From positions 31,203,468 through 31,267,467 of the forward strand of contig CM032129.1 of assembly GCA_018894105.1 (NCBI GenBank): a stretch of 64,000 nt of DNA. Reading direction: 5' to 3'. Origin of the DNA: Jacaranda mimosifolia (Eukaryota > Streptophyta > Magnoliopsida > Lamiales > Bignoniaceae). Positions 22,641 to 34,585 of this stretch are shown piece by piece. The notes beneath the pieces are model-generated. The model was not told where the DNA came from. It saw nothing but the letters and a program-made list of their open reading frames with translations, and ran no database searches. How positions within the stretch are numbered: the first letter of the stretch is position 1; every line of letters begins with the position of its first letter. Position numbers and translations under genes: made by a program.

Positions 22641-23368
22641 TAACAAGAAATTTATACTAGGTGATAAGAGAATCCTCTCACTAGTTCTACTAATGGATTT
22701 GACCTAAGATAACAAAGCTGTGATGACTTCTTGACTCCCAAGCTGAAGGTATTATCTTCAAAACCTCCCATCCTACATAATCTATAGGCAATTATAAAAG
22801 TATTAAGAGATTTGAGCGATTACAAAGATATTAAGGGACATTAACATACATAATTATATTTATTAAGAAGCATTCAAATATATATAATTAATTTACTAAT
22901 TAAAATTTCCTTCAATTGACTTGATAGCATAATAAGTTTCTTGCTAACATGAAAAGTCAAGAATGTTTGTATTTATAGGGCATGAAGAAGGTTGATAGAA
23001 CAGAAGGACATCATTGGCGCCGTCTGTGCGAATTATTTTGATTTGAGGCGTGAGATGGCATCAACATGAGATGAAAATTGGACGTTGGCCAATTTCTCTT
23101 AGCACATATGTTTTTGTTTTATTATTACTATTACTGTATTATATAAGCACGAAAGCACATGTTAATAGTTTCTCGCACGTGAATGTTGTCTTTTTGCCCT
23201 TTTTTTCATTTTGTAATTGTAAAACGATAGCGTTTGAAGTTAATATGCTTGATAAAATAGTACATTTTGCTGGGAGGATTGTTCCTTATTTTGTCTGCTT
23301 ACATTTAATGGTGGCCCTGGTTAGAACAAAATATAAGTGATGAAGGTAAAAACTATATATAACTGAAT
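22641..23368. other. Possible LTR/primer-site relic
   Basis: The word ATTGGCGCCGTCTGTG at about 23013-23028 on the plus strand matches the sequence that directly follows the 5' LTR in TAT-lineage Ty3/gypsy elements. Upstream a TATTTATAGGG word (about 22969) could be a decayed TATA region. The orientation is opposite to the LTR at 23369-24144, so this is probably a second, separate relic. Nothing else is recognised. Confidence 0.45.
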
Positions 23369-24144
23369 TGAGATGGAATCTGGGTGGATTGACCTGCCTG
23401 GTCGAGTAAGTGAGCCCACAAATACCTGGGCTGAGTCCTACAACCACAAGCAAACGTCAGGCTAGCCGAGGTGCCCTCGGCTATGGCACTCCAATGCTTA
23501 AGTCAGTATGAGAATGACCAGATAAGGTGAGCGGTAGAGTGAGGGCTTGATAGTATAGAATATAATACCTTCAGTGAGGCTGGAAAAAGGCTATTTATAG
23601 CTTTCCCCAAGCAAGGGATTTGTCTGAGATGCCCCTAGCATGCAGAAAGGGCTCTCATCCTTACATGAGGGGCTTTAGGTCATCTCCCAATCCTGTACTA
23701 TTCTAGGTGGCTTCAGCTCCAGTTTTCATGGATAGAATAGTACACTAGAGGCGCACCCCCTGCTTGGCACAGTAGTATGGGTGGTACTGGGGCGACACAA
23801 GCCATTAATGCGAAGGTATGCCATTTGTCAAGGCATTTAATGCAACGGAGAAAGGATCCTGCAGTGAATCTACCTCACTAGTCGACATACAGATCGACCT
23901 CAATATAGGGTTGACGACAGGTGGAAGAGGCAGTCGAACACTCTGGTCGAATGAGCCGAGCATCTACACTCGGCTCATGACCTAGTCGAATGACATTAGC
24001 ATTGCTCAGTGTGCCGTGGGAGAAAAGGGGTGAGAGGTCAACCAAGGTCGACATCGTAATTAGGCTTTAAGGATGAAATGGGCTTGATGATGTGTTCTTG
24101 GGTCGATAATCTTTGGGCTTGGCCTATTGTGCCATCCCATATCA
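23369..24144 (-). mobile_element. TAT-lineage Ty3/gypsy LTR
   Basis: On the minus strand the unit starts TGATATGGGATGGCACAATA at 24144 and ends near CCATCTCA at 23369. It shows the usual internal order: a U3 region, a TATA box (CTATAAATAGCC, about 23591-23580), then a U5-like part with CTGACTTAAGCATTGGAGTG and a GCCGAGGGCACCTCGGC hairpin. A GACTTAAGC..GGAGTG word after the TATA box is characteristic of TAT-type LTRs. A polypurine tract lies just before the start, so this is the 3' LTR of a minus-strand element. The precise right end of the LTR is inferred. Confidence 0.65.
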
Positions 24145-24160
24145 TGAGTCCCCCCTACTT
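24145..24160 (-). promoter_or_regulatory. Polypurine tract of the TAT element
   Basis: AAGTAGGGGGGACTC on the minus strand directly precedes the TG start of the LTR at 24144. A G-rich purine run at this position primes plus-strand DNA synthesis in LTR retrotransposons and fixes the LTR as the 3' one. Confidence 0.6.
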
Positions 24161-24354
24161 CTGAATTCTGAATGAGATGGTCGACGAGAAGGATTGGGGA
24201 GTACTTTGTTGCAAAGGTACGAGGACTAGTCGATGAGGACTTTTAAAAGTCGACTTGGGTTTAGTGTATTCAATGCACTGGTTACATCATGCCATGTGAA
24301 GCGCCAAACGACGGTTATTCCATTATTACAGATGCTTGGGGTTCTCGCGCTTGG

Positions 24355-24372
24355 ATGCCTATAAATAGGCGC
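24355..24372 (+). promoter_or_regulatory. TATA box of the opposing retroelement ORF
   Basis: CCTATAAATAGGCGCGG is a strong plant TATA box on the plus strand. It lies about 110 bp before an ATG (24474) and 390 bp before the recognisable coding part. It points away from the minus-strand LTR, giving divergent promoters over about 770 bp. Confidence 0.5.
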
Positions 24373-24473
24373 GGTTAAAGTCTTCAACTTTACTTTTACT
24401 GCCATGCGTCTAATCGAATTCTGAGCTAACTACCTTTCTTGCAATTATTTCGTGCCCTAGACTTCGTCGAAAC

Positions 24474-24977
24474 CATGTAAGTCTTTTCCTCAGTTTTATT
24501 CAAGTTCCTTCTTTGTTTAAAAAATGCAGCGCTTATATATGATTCTGAAGGTAGTCAGGGGGGGATAGTGAGGCCACTTATTCTGATTGAAAAAAGGGAT
24601 CGACAAATGAGTCAAGTAACTCGTTAGGTAATAGCTGGAGGTCTAGCAGTTTGAGCAGCAATCGCGCTGCTGGAGAGGGTGGTGCCAGGCCAAGCCAGGT
24701 CCCAGCGTCACGTGGTTAACTATTCAACCTCGACCACCATAGCGAGATAGTGTCTACAATAACTCCTATCGATCTAGCCCGCATTAGACAAGTGTATCAT
24801 GTCCCCACAGAGTATGAGCTCATAGTGCCTGGACCTGGCTATCATTTTTATAGGAGATCGGAGCTGGCTCTGGCCGACCAGGAGGGTGGGGATTTGGAGA
24901 TGCTGAAAGCTCAACTTGAGTCTTCGCAGACGAGGGTCAAGGAGCTCCATATCCAGCTCAAAACACATTATAATTAA
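24474..24977 (+). pseudogene. TAT-element additional ORF fragment
   Basis: From about 24590 the plus strand encodes a serine-rich stretch and then TPIDLARIRQVYHVPTEYEL with IVPGPG, which resembles the start of the 'putative gypsy type transposon' (Transposase_28) domain. A charged LKAQLESSQTRVKELHIQLK coiled coil follows directly. The central domain is missing, so this is an internal deletion plus truncation. One in-frame stop (near 24718) precedes the TPIDLARI part. In several TAT elements such an extra ORF lies antisense between pol and the 3' LTR, exactly the geometry seen here. Its function in those elements is not established. Confidence 0.55.
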
Positions 24978-24984
24978 GCCATAA

Positions 24985-26262
24985 TGCAAAAACACAACCA
25001 TAGGCTCACTCTCAGAGGAAGAATAAACCAAGATCAAACCAATTTTTGAAGAAAATGACCATCCCAGAAACATTTAAAACAACAAAACTGTACAGGACAT
25101 ACTCAATTTCTTGTATTTAATTCATACAAGAAAGCTAACAAACAGGGAGAAACAAGCTAATTCATATAGTTGTATGTTTAGGCAAAATAAGGGAACAAGA
25201 AAAGGAGAGCTACTTCAGAAAACATGCAATAAACTGATGAAATGAACTCACACCAGAATAATTGGAAACATGCCTAAGAACAAAATAATTATTAGAGAAA
25301 CCCAAGCCAAAATCTATGAATGTTCAACACATACTCTACCCAGAAAGCACAAAATCCAGATAGGAAAGAGATTCTAGTGTGGCAAAAGAACCTAAAATAG
25401 GTAACAACAAATGACCAAGTCATGCACGCAAAGGACACTAAAAAAGTGTTGAATAACCAAGACCAGAAATCAACAATGAAATAAAAGGGGAAAAAAAACT
25501 AATAAACTTGTTTTGCTTCAAATACTTACCACGTAATGTAGCGATTAAGCAAGATATCATAAACTACTTTCTACACCGTGCCCAAATAACCCACAGCCCC
25601 ATAGTTTCCACTTCTATTGTGTACCAAACCAGAACAGTTGAACCACACAATTTCAGAGATGAAGAACATACGCACGCTAATCGTGCAAATTTCACTAAAC
25701 CACAATAGGAAATCAAAATATAAATCAACCAAAGAAGCAATAGATCATGCTGCAACAACCAATAGCATCAACAGTTATTGGGAATCCTTGTCCCCCGATT
25801 ATGTATAGCAACATATACCAGAGAACTAGCCACAACAAGAAAAAAAAAAATCAAAGATCAACCATATTAAAGCTCGAAAACACCCATCAACATTCGTTTT
25901 ATCATAACGATTGCCCAAAATCTCTTCTGGGATCGCATGGTTTAATGCTTATTAGATGGGTTTACCAACAAAAAAGAAAACCACCTTTTTCAACACATAA
26001 CTAGGGGAGATGGATAAGGAAAGGGTCCAAGGGGAAGGGAACGCATAGGGTATCTCATGCAACGGAGCATGAGAGAGAATAAGATAGAGAGACATTGAGG
26101 AGACAGACGTCTATGGTGGAGCAGAGTGTTGAGGAATGGAAAATGAAGCGGGGAATGGGTTATTTGGGTGTGAAGGAAAGGGTTTTTTGAGGATTCAAAT
26201 AGTAAAATAACACCCCAAAAACTGCTTGTATGTTTGGGATTGTTTCCCCAAAACGACGGCAT
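24985..26262 (-). other. Possible 5' leader of a host gene, unassigned
   Basis: No domain is recognised. Read on the minus strand, the part 26262-25990 is a CT-rich, open stretch of about 90 codons with a leader-like composition. The rest down to 25000 looks like intron or UTR rather than transposon. It may be a captured or decayed first exon and intron of a host gene, but I have no identity for it. Confidence 0.25.
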
Positions 26263-26695
26263 TCCGGGGAAATGCTCCCAAACATAATGATAGCTTTTCT
26301 TCTTTTTCTTTTTCCAACTGTTTTCCTATATTTCAAATTGCAAATCGGGTTGCTAATGGATATGTGTGGTCAAAAATTGCTTTTAAAGTTGTGTGGTGAA
26401 AACTTGTGTTTTCTGAAAATATTTTCTAAACTCTACTATTTAGATTGATCAAAACCCTAAAACATTACCTTTTTCTTCCATTTAAAAATAACTTAGATAC
26501 AATTTTCTTAGACTTGAAGAAGAAGGACAGAAGAAGCTATTGCCGACAACTTATGCATTTCTCACCACAATTATAGCCACTCTTAGTCAAAGTTGAGTTG
26601 GTTTTCATAGCCAATGCGGCCATTTCCTCAGCCTGAAGCCAATACTTTAACCAACTCAATGGCTAGGCAAAGTAGAGATGACATGGTTGCAGCTC

Positions 26696-27001
26696 CTAGT
26701 CATCACTCACCGTTGATAAAACATGGTTGAAATTCATTTCATCGGAGTTACATATGAAACAAGCAGAGGTAAGGAAATTCCTATGGTCTTCCACTCTTTC
26801 AAATATTGAAAACATCTTTCTTGATTTTAATAAAGCAATCTCTTTTTGCCCTTTTGAGTTGGAGGAAGATCCGGGCTGGAGAGGAGTGGGTTGAAGGTCT
26901 GGTTCAGAAGTTGTGGATGGCTGGGAATTTGGGTTGGGCAAAGCGTCATCGTTTTCATCTTCTTCCATGTTGGTATCTTTGTAGGATTGCAGGAGATCCA
27001 T
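26696..27001 (-). pseudogene. N-terminal gene fragment, PRP17-like (tentative)
   Basis: On the minus strand an ATG at 27001 follows a leader ending CTAAGCCCTAACT, a typical plant 5' leader. It encodes MDLLQSYKDTNMEEDENDDA, then a proline/serine-rich linker. The MDLLQSY start and the acidic-proline layout recall the N-terminus of plant pre-mRNA-processing factor 17 (CDC40/PRP17, a spliceosomal WD40 protein), but the match is too short to be firm. Nothing resembling the WD40 repeats follows. I read it as an isolated first-exon fragment. It could be the start of another nuclear protein. Confidence 0.35.
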
Positions 27002-27299
27002 AGTTAGGGCTTAGTTTAATCAGAGAGAAATAGAGGATGGAAAATTTAGCAGTTGTTCTTTGAGTCCTTTTGGTGTTGTTGAAAGTAGCAAGATTATTAA
27101 ATGTCAAGCAAGTCTTAGAGTTACGTCGTATGCTTTTTACTATGCCAAAGCCCATGGACAAGAAATGATATCTGCAATACATAAAGCAAGTATCATGTAG
27201 AAATCTGATGGTCTTTTCCTTAAGGTGCACCCCTATGCATAAATTTAAGTTTGCCATTTGTTTGAGAGTTTTCAATCTGTTTAAATTTCATCTTGACAT

Positions 27300-28940
27300 A
27301 GCAATGTTACCATAAGGTCGCAGAAAAGTATCTGGAGGTAAATATGGAGAAGTTGTGATCGACAATTGTTTTATGATAGTATAAAGTTTGTATGTTATAG
27401 ATATATATATATATTTGAAGTTGATATCCCTTGAAAAGTTTGGAACTTTTATTTGCTTTGATGTGGCACTATTATAGTTTCAATCATATTAATGATTTGC
27501 TAAAAGTTGCCAACATGCCCGGAATTTTTTTTTTTAAAAAAAAGAATTAATATATGGTGTAAGGTAAACGTTTCTTTTCCACATCATTATTTGATGTTCT
27601 GATGATGTCCAATCTTATGGTGACATAATCATGACCTTTGTGCTGTTGAAACTTTTATTTGGTTTTATGAAAGGATGTTTACTATAAACATTCTCACTTG
27701 ACATGGTCATCCTACAACTACAGTATTGGTGAGGGAGGTATTGCTCTTGCTGATGCTATACAAGGCTTTGCTCGTGATATTGTAGGGAAAGGTTGGCACC
27801 AAACAACTCTATATTTGCATGTATGTTTTCATTCTACGTAAGTTGTCGAGGCTGCTTGGATACATGATATATATTTTGTGTGGTCATATCAAACCCTAAA
27901 ATTCCACTTTTTTCTCTACCTCAAATTAATCCCTAACAACGATTTAACCAAACAAGAACAAGATAAGAAGAAACCCTGGGCATAGTAGGGTTAGGAAGGA
28001 AGCTGTTTAATGTGGTTTTAGATCCACCAATTTGTTGGGGTTTTTGAAAAATGTCCTTGAGTTTGTTGCCAAGGAGAGCAATATGTTCAAGAGCAATTCA
28101 CTGGTGAAGGATGTGAGTGTTGTGGTAAGATTGGTGAAGGATAATGTGAAAGCGAAGGAGAAGAAGAATAAAGAAGTGAAAGTACAGTGAAGTAATAAGG
28201 TAGAGAAGAAGATTAAGGAGTGCAATCTACTAGCTCTACGTATTCCTTACTTTTCTTCAAACCCCAGCAAATTCCAACTTTCCCCCTTTTTCATTATTCA
28301 ACTCCTATAAATACAGCTGTTTCTATCTTTCAGATATTGAAAACCTCCACTTTCAGTTTAGATCAGTGGTGGAGAAGAAGGAAGAACAAGCTTACTGTTC
28401 GGGGTTTTAATTGGCATTCTTTGTCTTTCTTTATTTTTTGGACTTCTCCTATATTAATTCTATATTTATTCATTTTTGTTTGAATTTTTGCTACTTCTAT
28501 TTTTTCTAGTTTTGATTTTTCAAAAATTTCTACTTTATTAAAAGTATGAGTGTTTCCAAATTTTCTTAATTTAGTGAAAGTATGGGTTCAGATTTTATTT
28601 TTCTTCTATCTGATTATGTTCCATTATGGATGCTAGAGTTTGCTATTCCTTATATGATTTCTACTTCTCCTTTAGGGATTTTTGTTTGGGATGATGATAA
28701 TTGCTTTGTGCAATAGACATAAATCAATAGAAGGAACAAAGGAACAATGTTTGACATACATATTTTGCTATCAGCTATAATTGAAAGAGGTGTAGAATCT
28801 GGTTAGAAAAATCAAAGTACTTTTCTACTTCAATTTGGGATTATTTTTTTTTTGGTTTTTTTGTTTTTTCCTGAAATATGTAAAGATTGAATCTTTAGTT
28901 TCTAAATTTGGCTTTTCAGAATTTTTGGTGGGCTCAAGCT
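27300..28940 (+). other. Gene-fragment region, mostly unassigned
   Basis: Short protein-like pieces occur without a common frame: about 27713-27822 reads IGEGGIALADAIQGFARDIV, and about 28040-28190 reads NVLEFVAKESNMFKSNSLVK with a lysine-rich tail. I cannot name either. A CCTATAAATACAGC word at about 28303-28316 would serve as a TATA box on the plus strand, 650 bp before the kinase-like relic. No complete gene is present. Confidence 0.3.
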
Positions 28941-28998
28941 TTGATTTTAAGAAGATTGATATAGGAGATAGTGGAAAGAAAAGAGTTAAAATAAAGAA

Positions 28999-29095
28999 AT
29001 ACAAATTTGTGAAGGATATCGGGTTTGGAATTTTGGTGTAGCGAGACTTATGAGAAACAAGGAGATTAAAAAAATACATTGAACGAGGCCATAAG
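28999..29095 (+). pseudogene. SnRK2-like kinase first-exon relic
   Basis: The plus strand reads YKFVKDIGFGILV, a stop in one frame, ARLMRNKEIK in another, and KYIERGHK. This is the glycine-rich loop and beta-3 lysine region of an SnRK2 kinase, where the intact form has DIGSGNFG, then RL.R.K and KYIERG. The KYIERGHK codons end at a GT, the place where an intron is expected. A missing stretch and shifted frames make it a pseudogene. SnRK2 kinases act in abscisic-acid and osmotic signalling; this relic cannot. Confidence 0.5.
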
Positions 29096-29448
29096 GTTTG
29101 CACTATTTATATTTTTATTGGCCGATCACCAGTACTTTTCTCATTTTCATTTCTTATCTAAAATATTTTTGTTCGGGTGGTGTGTGATGCTTGTGGATGT
29201 AAATTTGTAAATTCCCTTTATTATGATTTCAATGTTTTAGCTTCTTTACTTTGTCATTATTTAGCTAGTTTATGAAATTCTTAAGTCTAATATGCACTTG
29301 AATTTCCAATTGAGGCTTGCTTGTAATTTTGGCTATTGATCAATGAGAATGTGGCACATGGTTAAAGGAGGTGAAGAACCTAATTTTACTAAAGCTTTCT
29401 TTAGGAGTGACTAGAATATTGTTATCTGAGTGTCAGTTTGATGTTTTG

Positions 29449-29535
29449 TGATGTACATGAGGTTTTGAAACACAATCATTTAGCCATTTTCATGGAGTAT
29501 GTTGCAGGTGAAAAGCTCTTAGAGTTGGATGGTTC
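29449..29535 (+). pseudogene. SnRK2-like kinase second relic
   Basis: The plus strand encodes EVLKHNHLAIFMEYVAGEKL, close to the hinge of SnRK2 kinases (LTPTHLAIVMEYAAGGELFE). It lies 350 bp after the first relic in the same orientation, as a following exon would. The catalytic loop, DFG and the rest are not identifiable, so this belongs to the same decayed gene. Confidence 0.5.
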
Positions 29536-32357
29536 AGTAAAGATAAGGTAGAATAACATCTTTTCGCCACTAACTTGGCCTCTGAAGAAATATTCTCACT
29601 GTGTTTTTCTTTGTTGATTGTGGTTGTTTCAATCATATATTCTCAATAGTGCTCTGTTTAACCTTACCACCATCAACTTTATCTTGGTAAAGATTTTTCT
29701 TGGATGTTGCTGCTTTCCTTTGTTACATGGGAAGGGGAGATGGGTGAAAAATGGTTTATATTGGGAAAGGTCATGATGTATGAAGGGTTATGGACCACAA
29801 TCTGCAGAAGTGAAATAGACGCTTTTTGAACTAATGAGAAATTTCAACTTTAATGCTGAAACAAATTTTGTGCTTTAAACCCAAGTGCCTAAAGTTCAAA
29901 TGCGCTTGCTCTATCAAAGGGATTATATTCTCCTGAGTTTAGTGGTAATGTTGAAGCTCGACTTTTGGATCTACATTCTATAAATGACATAGAGCTCTGG
30001 TCTGTTGTATGCCACACCTACTACTAAGTTTGAAGATTATATTCATCTTGTTGAAACTAAGAAGATTAGGCTAATGGTGAACATTTTCATTTAATTTCTT
30101 TTCGGCATATTATCTCGTAGGCAACTGATTTATCACCATTCATGCCTGCTTTGACTAGAGCTTTTGAAAATAACTTTGGTGGGATGGATGGGCTACAGCA
30201 AAGAATGTGAACAGGTACACAACACAAATAAAACAATTTTGGCTAATATTAAAATTGTGGTATGCTATCTGTGTTGTTTTAGATTGAATGCAAATGGAAT
30301 TTTGTTGGGTTTCATGGCTATATTAACTATGAATATCTAAAATAATGTATCTTTTTTCTGAACAATAAAGAAATTGCTCACAAAGAGAATGATATCATGA
30401 CTGTGTATGATGATGCCTATGTTACTATCCATAAGCCCAGATTAAAGGTCTAGAAATGTCTTTAGCACCCTGAAATGTTCTTTGTGATGCATGTTAATTA
30501 GATCTTCTGCTTAAAGAGTCAACCATTCCTCGAACCTGGCCACTTATCATCCATAACTGTTGATTCATTTTGGAGAACAATGTGACTGGTGTCAGCGTGT
30601 CTGTACTAAACATTTATATGTTAGTATAGAGGTGTTTAGAGTAAAGGAAACGTGTGGAAAGTTGTTCATACTATTTCCTAGTTTAAGGCCTCAATATTAA
30701 TTTTTAAATGTCCATGCTTCATGGAAAACTTCCCACTGCTTACTTTCTATTTTAGAGTTTTCTGCATATGTATGGTAATTAGGTGTATATAAGGTTTTGT
30801 TCTTAAATGCAAATGTTTCTTTTCTGATTGTTCATTTTTACTTTGGGCAAGTATTAATTGCTCTAGAAGAGGAAGCTCAATTGTGAAAATATGGTCATAA
30901 TGGGAAACCTAAATTTTTTCTATTTAGACACTCTAATGTAAGGCCAATATACTACATGCACAAAGATTATTCACATCATGCTCTTTTTGTCATCTTTAAC
31001 ATTATCTCCATTCACCTTCCCTTTTTCTTGTGCTTTTCTTTCTTCTTTGCAATCATATGTTCCACTCTGTTATAGTAAATTCACATGATTTTTCTATCCC
31101 TTAAAGTTCTTCCACTTGAATTTTATGGGTATTCTTTCTCCAAAGTATATAGATATGCCATCTTGTCTATCTAAAATCATTACAAGTAATTTCTCTAAAT
31201 GAACTTTATAGTTTTGAGGTTGAAATATATGTATAGACAGAGAATGAGATTTTCCTTTTTCTATTTTATCACACTTCAGACTTATAGTTTATTTTTATGT
31301 CCAAGAAGTGATTGTGCCTTGATAGATATTATACATTTCTTTGGATCATTAATGTTTTATTTATCATACGAATCTTTCTTATTTGTGATCTTTGTACCTT
31401 AAGCTCGAAACTGAGAGAATTTTGAGCAATCGTATGGATTATTTAAATTCATCAAAGGCTATTCCAGCTCCACTGCTTACTCTAACAATGTGTGTATCTG
31501 AAAACTTTGATACCTGCTCAAAGATCAACCTTTTGCCCTCAATGTTCAGAGATTATGAAAAAGAACTGCCAAATTTGATGCTGTTGAGAAGTCATTCTCT
31601 AAAGCTGAACATCTCCACCGCAATGGTTGCAAGATTCCATACTCAACAGTATTGATGCTAAAACAATAGATGATCACATGTAAATTTTGTTTCAATTAAG
31701 TCCATATTGCAAGTTTTTCCGTATTATTGTACCATTTCCTTGTGAAATTGTTATGAATCTCAATCAACGTTCAGAAGTTTAAACTTAGAAGCTGCATTCT
31801 TTTATATTCTGATATCATTTTCACAGTTTGGAGAATAAGGATCGAGTCTATTTTCAAATATAGATTCCACAAAAGAGTAAATCTTAAATAGTTTATTTCT
31901 GCATCAGCTTGAATAACATACATATGATTATTGAATTTGTATTTTGTTATTTTATTATTTTTTAATTTTTATAGATAACAAAATTATGTGCATGTGTTTT
32001 ATATTCAAATAATGCTATTGTCTGGAATATATTATTTTGCTAGATAGTTGAAATTAATTTAGTTCTTTTATCCAATGTATGAAGAAAAATTATGCATTTT
32101 TTATATGAAATTTATTAAGTGTACTTATGCTATTTGATTTTTCTATTACTAATTATGTGCAAGTAATATTACTAATGTGTCTTGGTATGTATATTTCAAC
32201 TAACTTAATGTTTACTATATTTATAATATATATATATATATATAAACCATTTCATTTCTTTATCAATAGATATAAAAAGTATATATAATTTTTTTATAAA
32301 AATTTACATATATGTATTTAAAAAAATAAAATTCATTTCTAAACAAAATACTCTATA
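29536..32357. other. Mixed gene remnants and AT-rich DNA, unassigned
   Basis: Isolated exon-like pieces appear on the plus strand: about 30120-30208 reads ATDLSPFMPALTRAFENNFG after a TCGTAG acceptor-like word, and about 30369-30450 reads NKEIAHKENDIMTVYDDAYV. An open stretch of 87 codons lies at 31392-31655. I recognise none of them. From 31680 to 32357 the sequence is plain AT-rich DNA. Confidence 0.3.
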
Positions 32358-34214
32358 TAAATTGTAACACCCCTAAAATTTGATATTTTGAGAAAATAAG
32401 AATTGAGAAATCAAGATGTTGGTTAGTCGGATTTTAGGGCTCGAAAAAATAAATGGAAAGGACTTAATTGCAAGAAAACTAGAAGATTTGGGGTCGAATT
32501 GCTAAATAGGCTAGACTTGATTGGATCATATTCAAATATTTTGGAGGCTTGCATAGAAATATTTTTGGTCAAATGGGCTAATGTTAGGCACTAAGGAAGC
32601 TTGAGGACCGAATTGAGAGATGGAAGAATTTTGAAGGACTTAATTGAAGGCTAGGCAGAAATTCTGGGAGTTGAATTGAGATTTCAAGAAGTTGTTCTTT
32701 ATATATCAAAACCCCTCCCCCAGTTTCTTCATTTCTTCACCCAAAGCCCTCCTTCATCCTCTCCAACAATCTTTTTCGACAACAGCCATCTCCGAAAACC
32801 AATCCAACCAAAAGCTTCTCCTCTCTCCAGGATCACTCTCATACCACATGCAAGTTGTCTTCTCCGACGAACCATTGGATTTTTGGAGTTGAAAGTTGGC
32901 CGACGACAGCTATTGCCAGGCACGAAAGAGAAATGGAGGAATTTGACATTTGGGCAATAGGTTTGGAAGGTCTCAGCTCAATGATGAAGATACTAGGCTT
33001 TAATTGAGGTTTCAAGTGATGGCGAAATTAGGCTGAAACGCGATGGTAGAGCTCAGCAGTGTTGGACCTTCAAGGCAAAAATTGAAGGCTTTCCCAGCGG
33101 CCATTGTTGAAATTAACCTTGACATCTAGTTTAGTGAGCTAGAATGCAGCTCTTGGTGGTGGTATTAAGCTTCTCTGGCGATGGCGGACGGTGGTGGCGG
33201 CGGTCTTAGGACAGTTTCTTCCTCTCATCATGGTGATCGCAGTAGTGCTTTCGGTTCGTGAGTTTGAGGTTTTGATTGGGCATATTGGGTAATGATCGAG
33301 TTTGGGCTTTAAGGTTTTGTATTGTTTAAATTCGTATGAAATTTGTATTTTGGAAGAGAAGTTAAGAAATATGTATCAAGTGATGATCCCTATACACATG
33401 CATGGACCTTGTTTGAATCAGTGGACCTAGATTTGTATTGATATATGTTAATTTTGGAATTTATTGAGATTATTTAAGTAAGAAAACCCTAGTTTTGGAG
33501 ATTTAAAACCTAGGTGGCAATAATTAGGTTAATTAAGATAATTAGACTATTTATTTTGATTTGGGGGTACCGAGATAAGGTTAATTATATAAATAAGGAC
33601 TTGATTATGCCCTTTTGCTAGTACCGATATAAACTCCATAAATATTTATGTATTAACGGCATTATTAGCATGTATCGTACTAATAGAATCGACTGAACCC
33701 TAGAACTGCTACATTAAGCGAATTAATGATTTTGGGACTGTTAATACTATAATAGTAGTTATTGGGATTGAATGTGGATTTTGACTATAAATATACCCTT
33801 TTGATTAGGTGGCGAAGAAGTGGGTCCCACAGACCAGTAGGCGGTAAATGCAGTTTTCTAATATTACAGAAGTGAGGATCTGCCAATTTGGCATTGCTTA
33901 TACCTATCTATTATTGTGACAAACTCCTGTGAGGGTTCCTGTTTTTGTACTGTACTGTATTCTATTTTGTTGAAATCTGTTAATTGTTTGAATCTCTACT
34001 ATTATCTGTTATCTAATGCGTACACATCGGTGAGGATTATTTCTTGATTATGAATCTGATCCATGTCTGTTCTGGCACCCAAAACCCTCGTTTGTTATAT
34101 GTACCATTTTGTATTGTATTTTTCGCTTTCCCAGCACATTTGTTATCCATTACAACATTAAATGGCCATGTTGGCTTATTCGAATTGGTTACAGATCCTA
34201 ATATATGTACTGAG

Positions 34215-34430
34215 ATATGTTTGGGCTGAGTGCCAATCCTAGCAGAATGCTTGGGTATATAGGACATGCTAGGGATACTCCTGGGTGTTAGTGATATGTT
34301 AGTAATGTGCTTGGGATGCTCCTGGGCATCTATCATGTGTTAGTGATGTGCTAGAGATACTCCTGGGCACCTACTGTGTGTCAGCGATATGCTAGGGATA
34401 CTCCTAGGCATCTGTCGTGTACCAGGATAT
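34215..34430. repeat. Tandem repeat inside the solo LTR (about 45-50 bp)
   Basis: About four degenerate units share GTTAGTGATRTGCT, a GATACTCCTGGGCA core and a CAT/CAC-CTA tail. This internal array helps explain the unusual LTR length. Confidence 0.65.
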
Positions 34431-34493
34431 CACGCTTGGGTAAGACTGGCTGACGGGAATGTATATGTTATCTAGGACCATTTTGTTTGACTG

Positions 34494-34585
34494 TATCCTG
34501 ACCGTTCGACTGTTTCCCAACTGTTGATTGTATTCTGACAGTTCAACTATTTCCTAATAGTTCGATTATATCCTGATATGATTCT
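34494..34585. repeat. Short tandem repeat inside the solo LTR
   Basis: Degenerate units of TATCCTGACCGTTCGACTGT type recur about four times (variants ATTCTGACAGTTCAACTATT and TTCCTAATAGTTCGATTATA). Confidence 0.55.

Noticed and set aside
25990..26262. Minus-strand ORF of 90 codons as a protein gene
   Set aside because: Composition resembles a CT-rich leader; no domain and no conserved motif.
28825..29103. Minus-strand ORF of 92 codons
   Set aside because: It is the shadow of the SnRK2-like relic on the plus strand and has no domain of its own.
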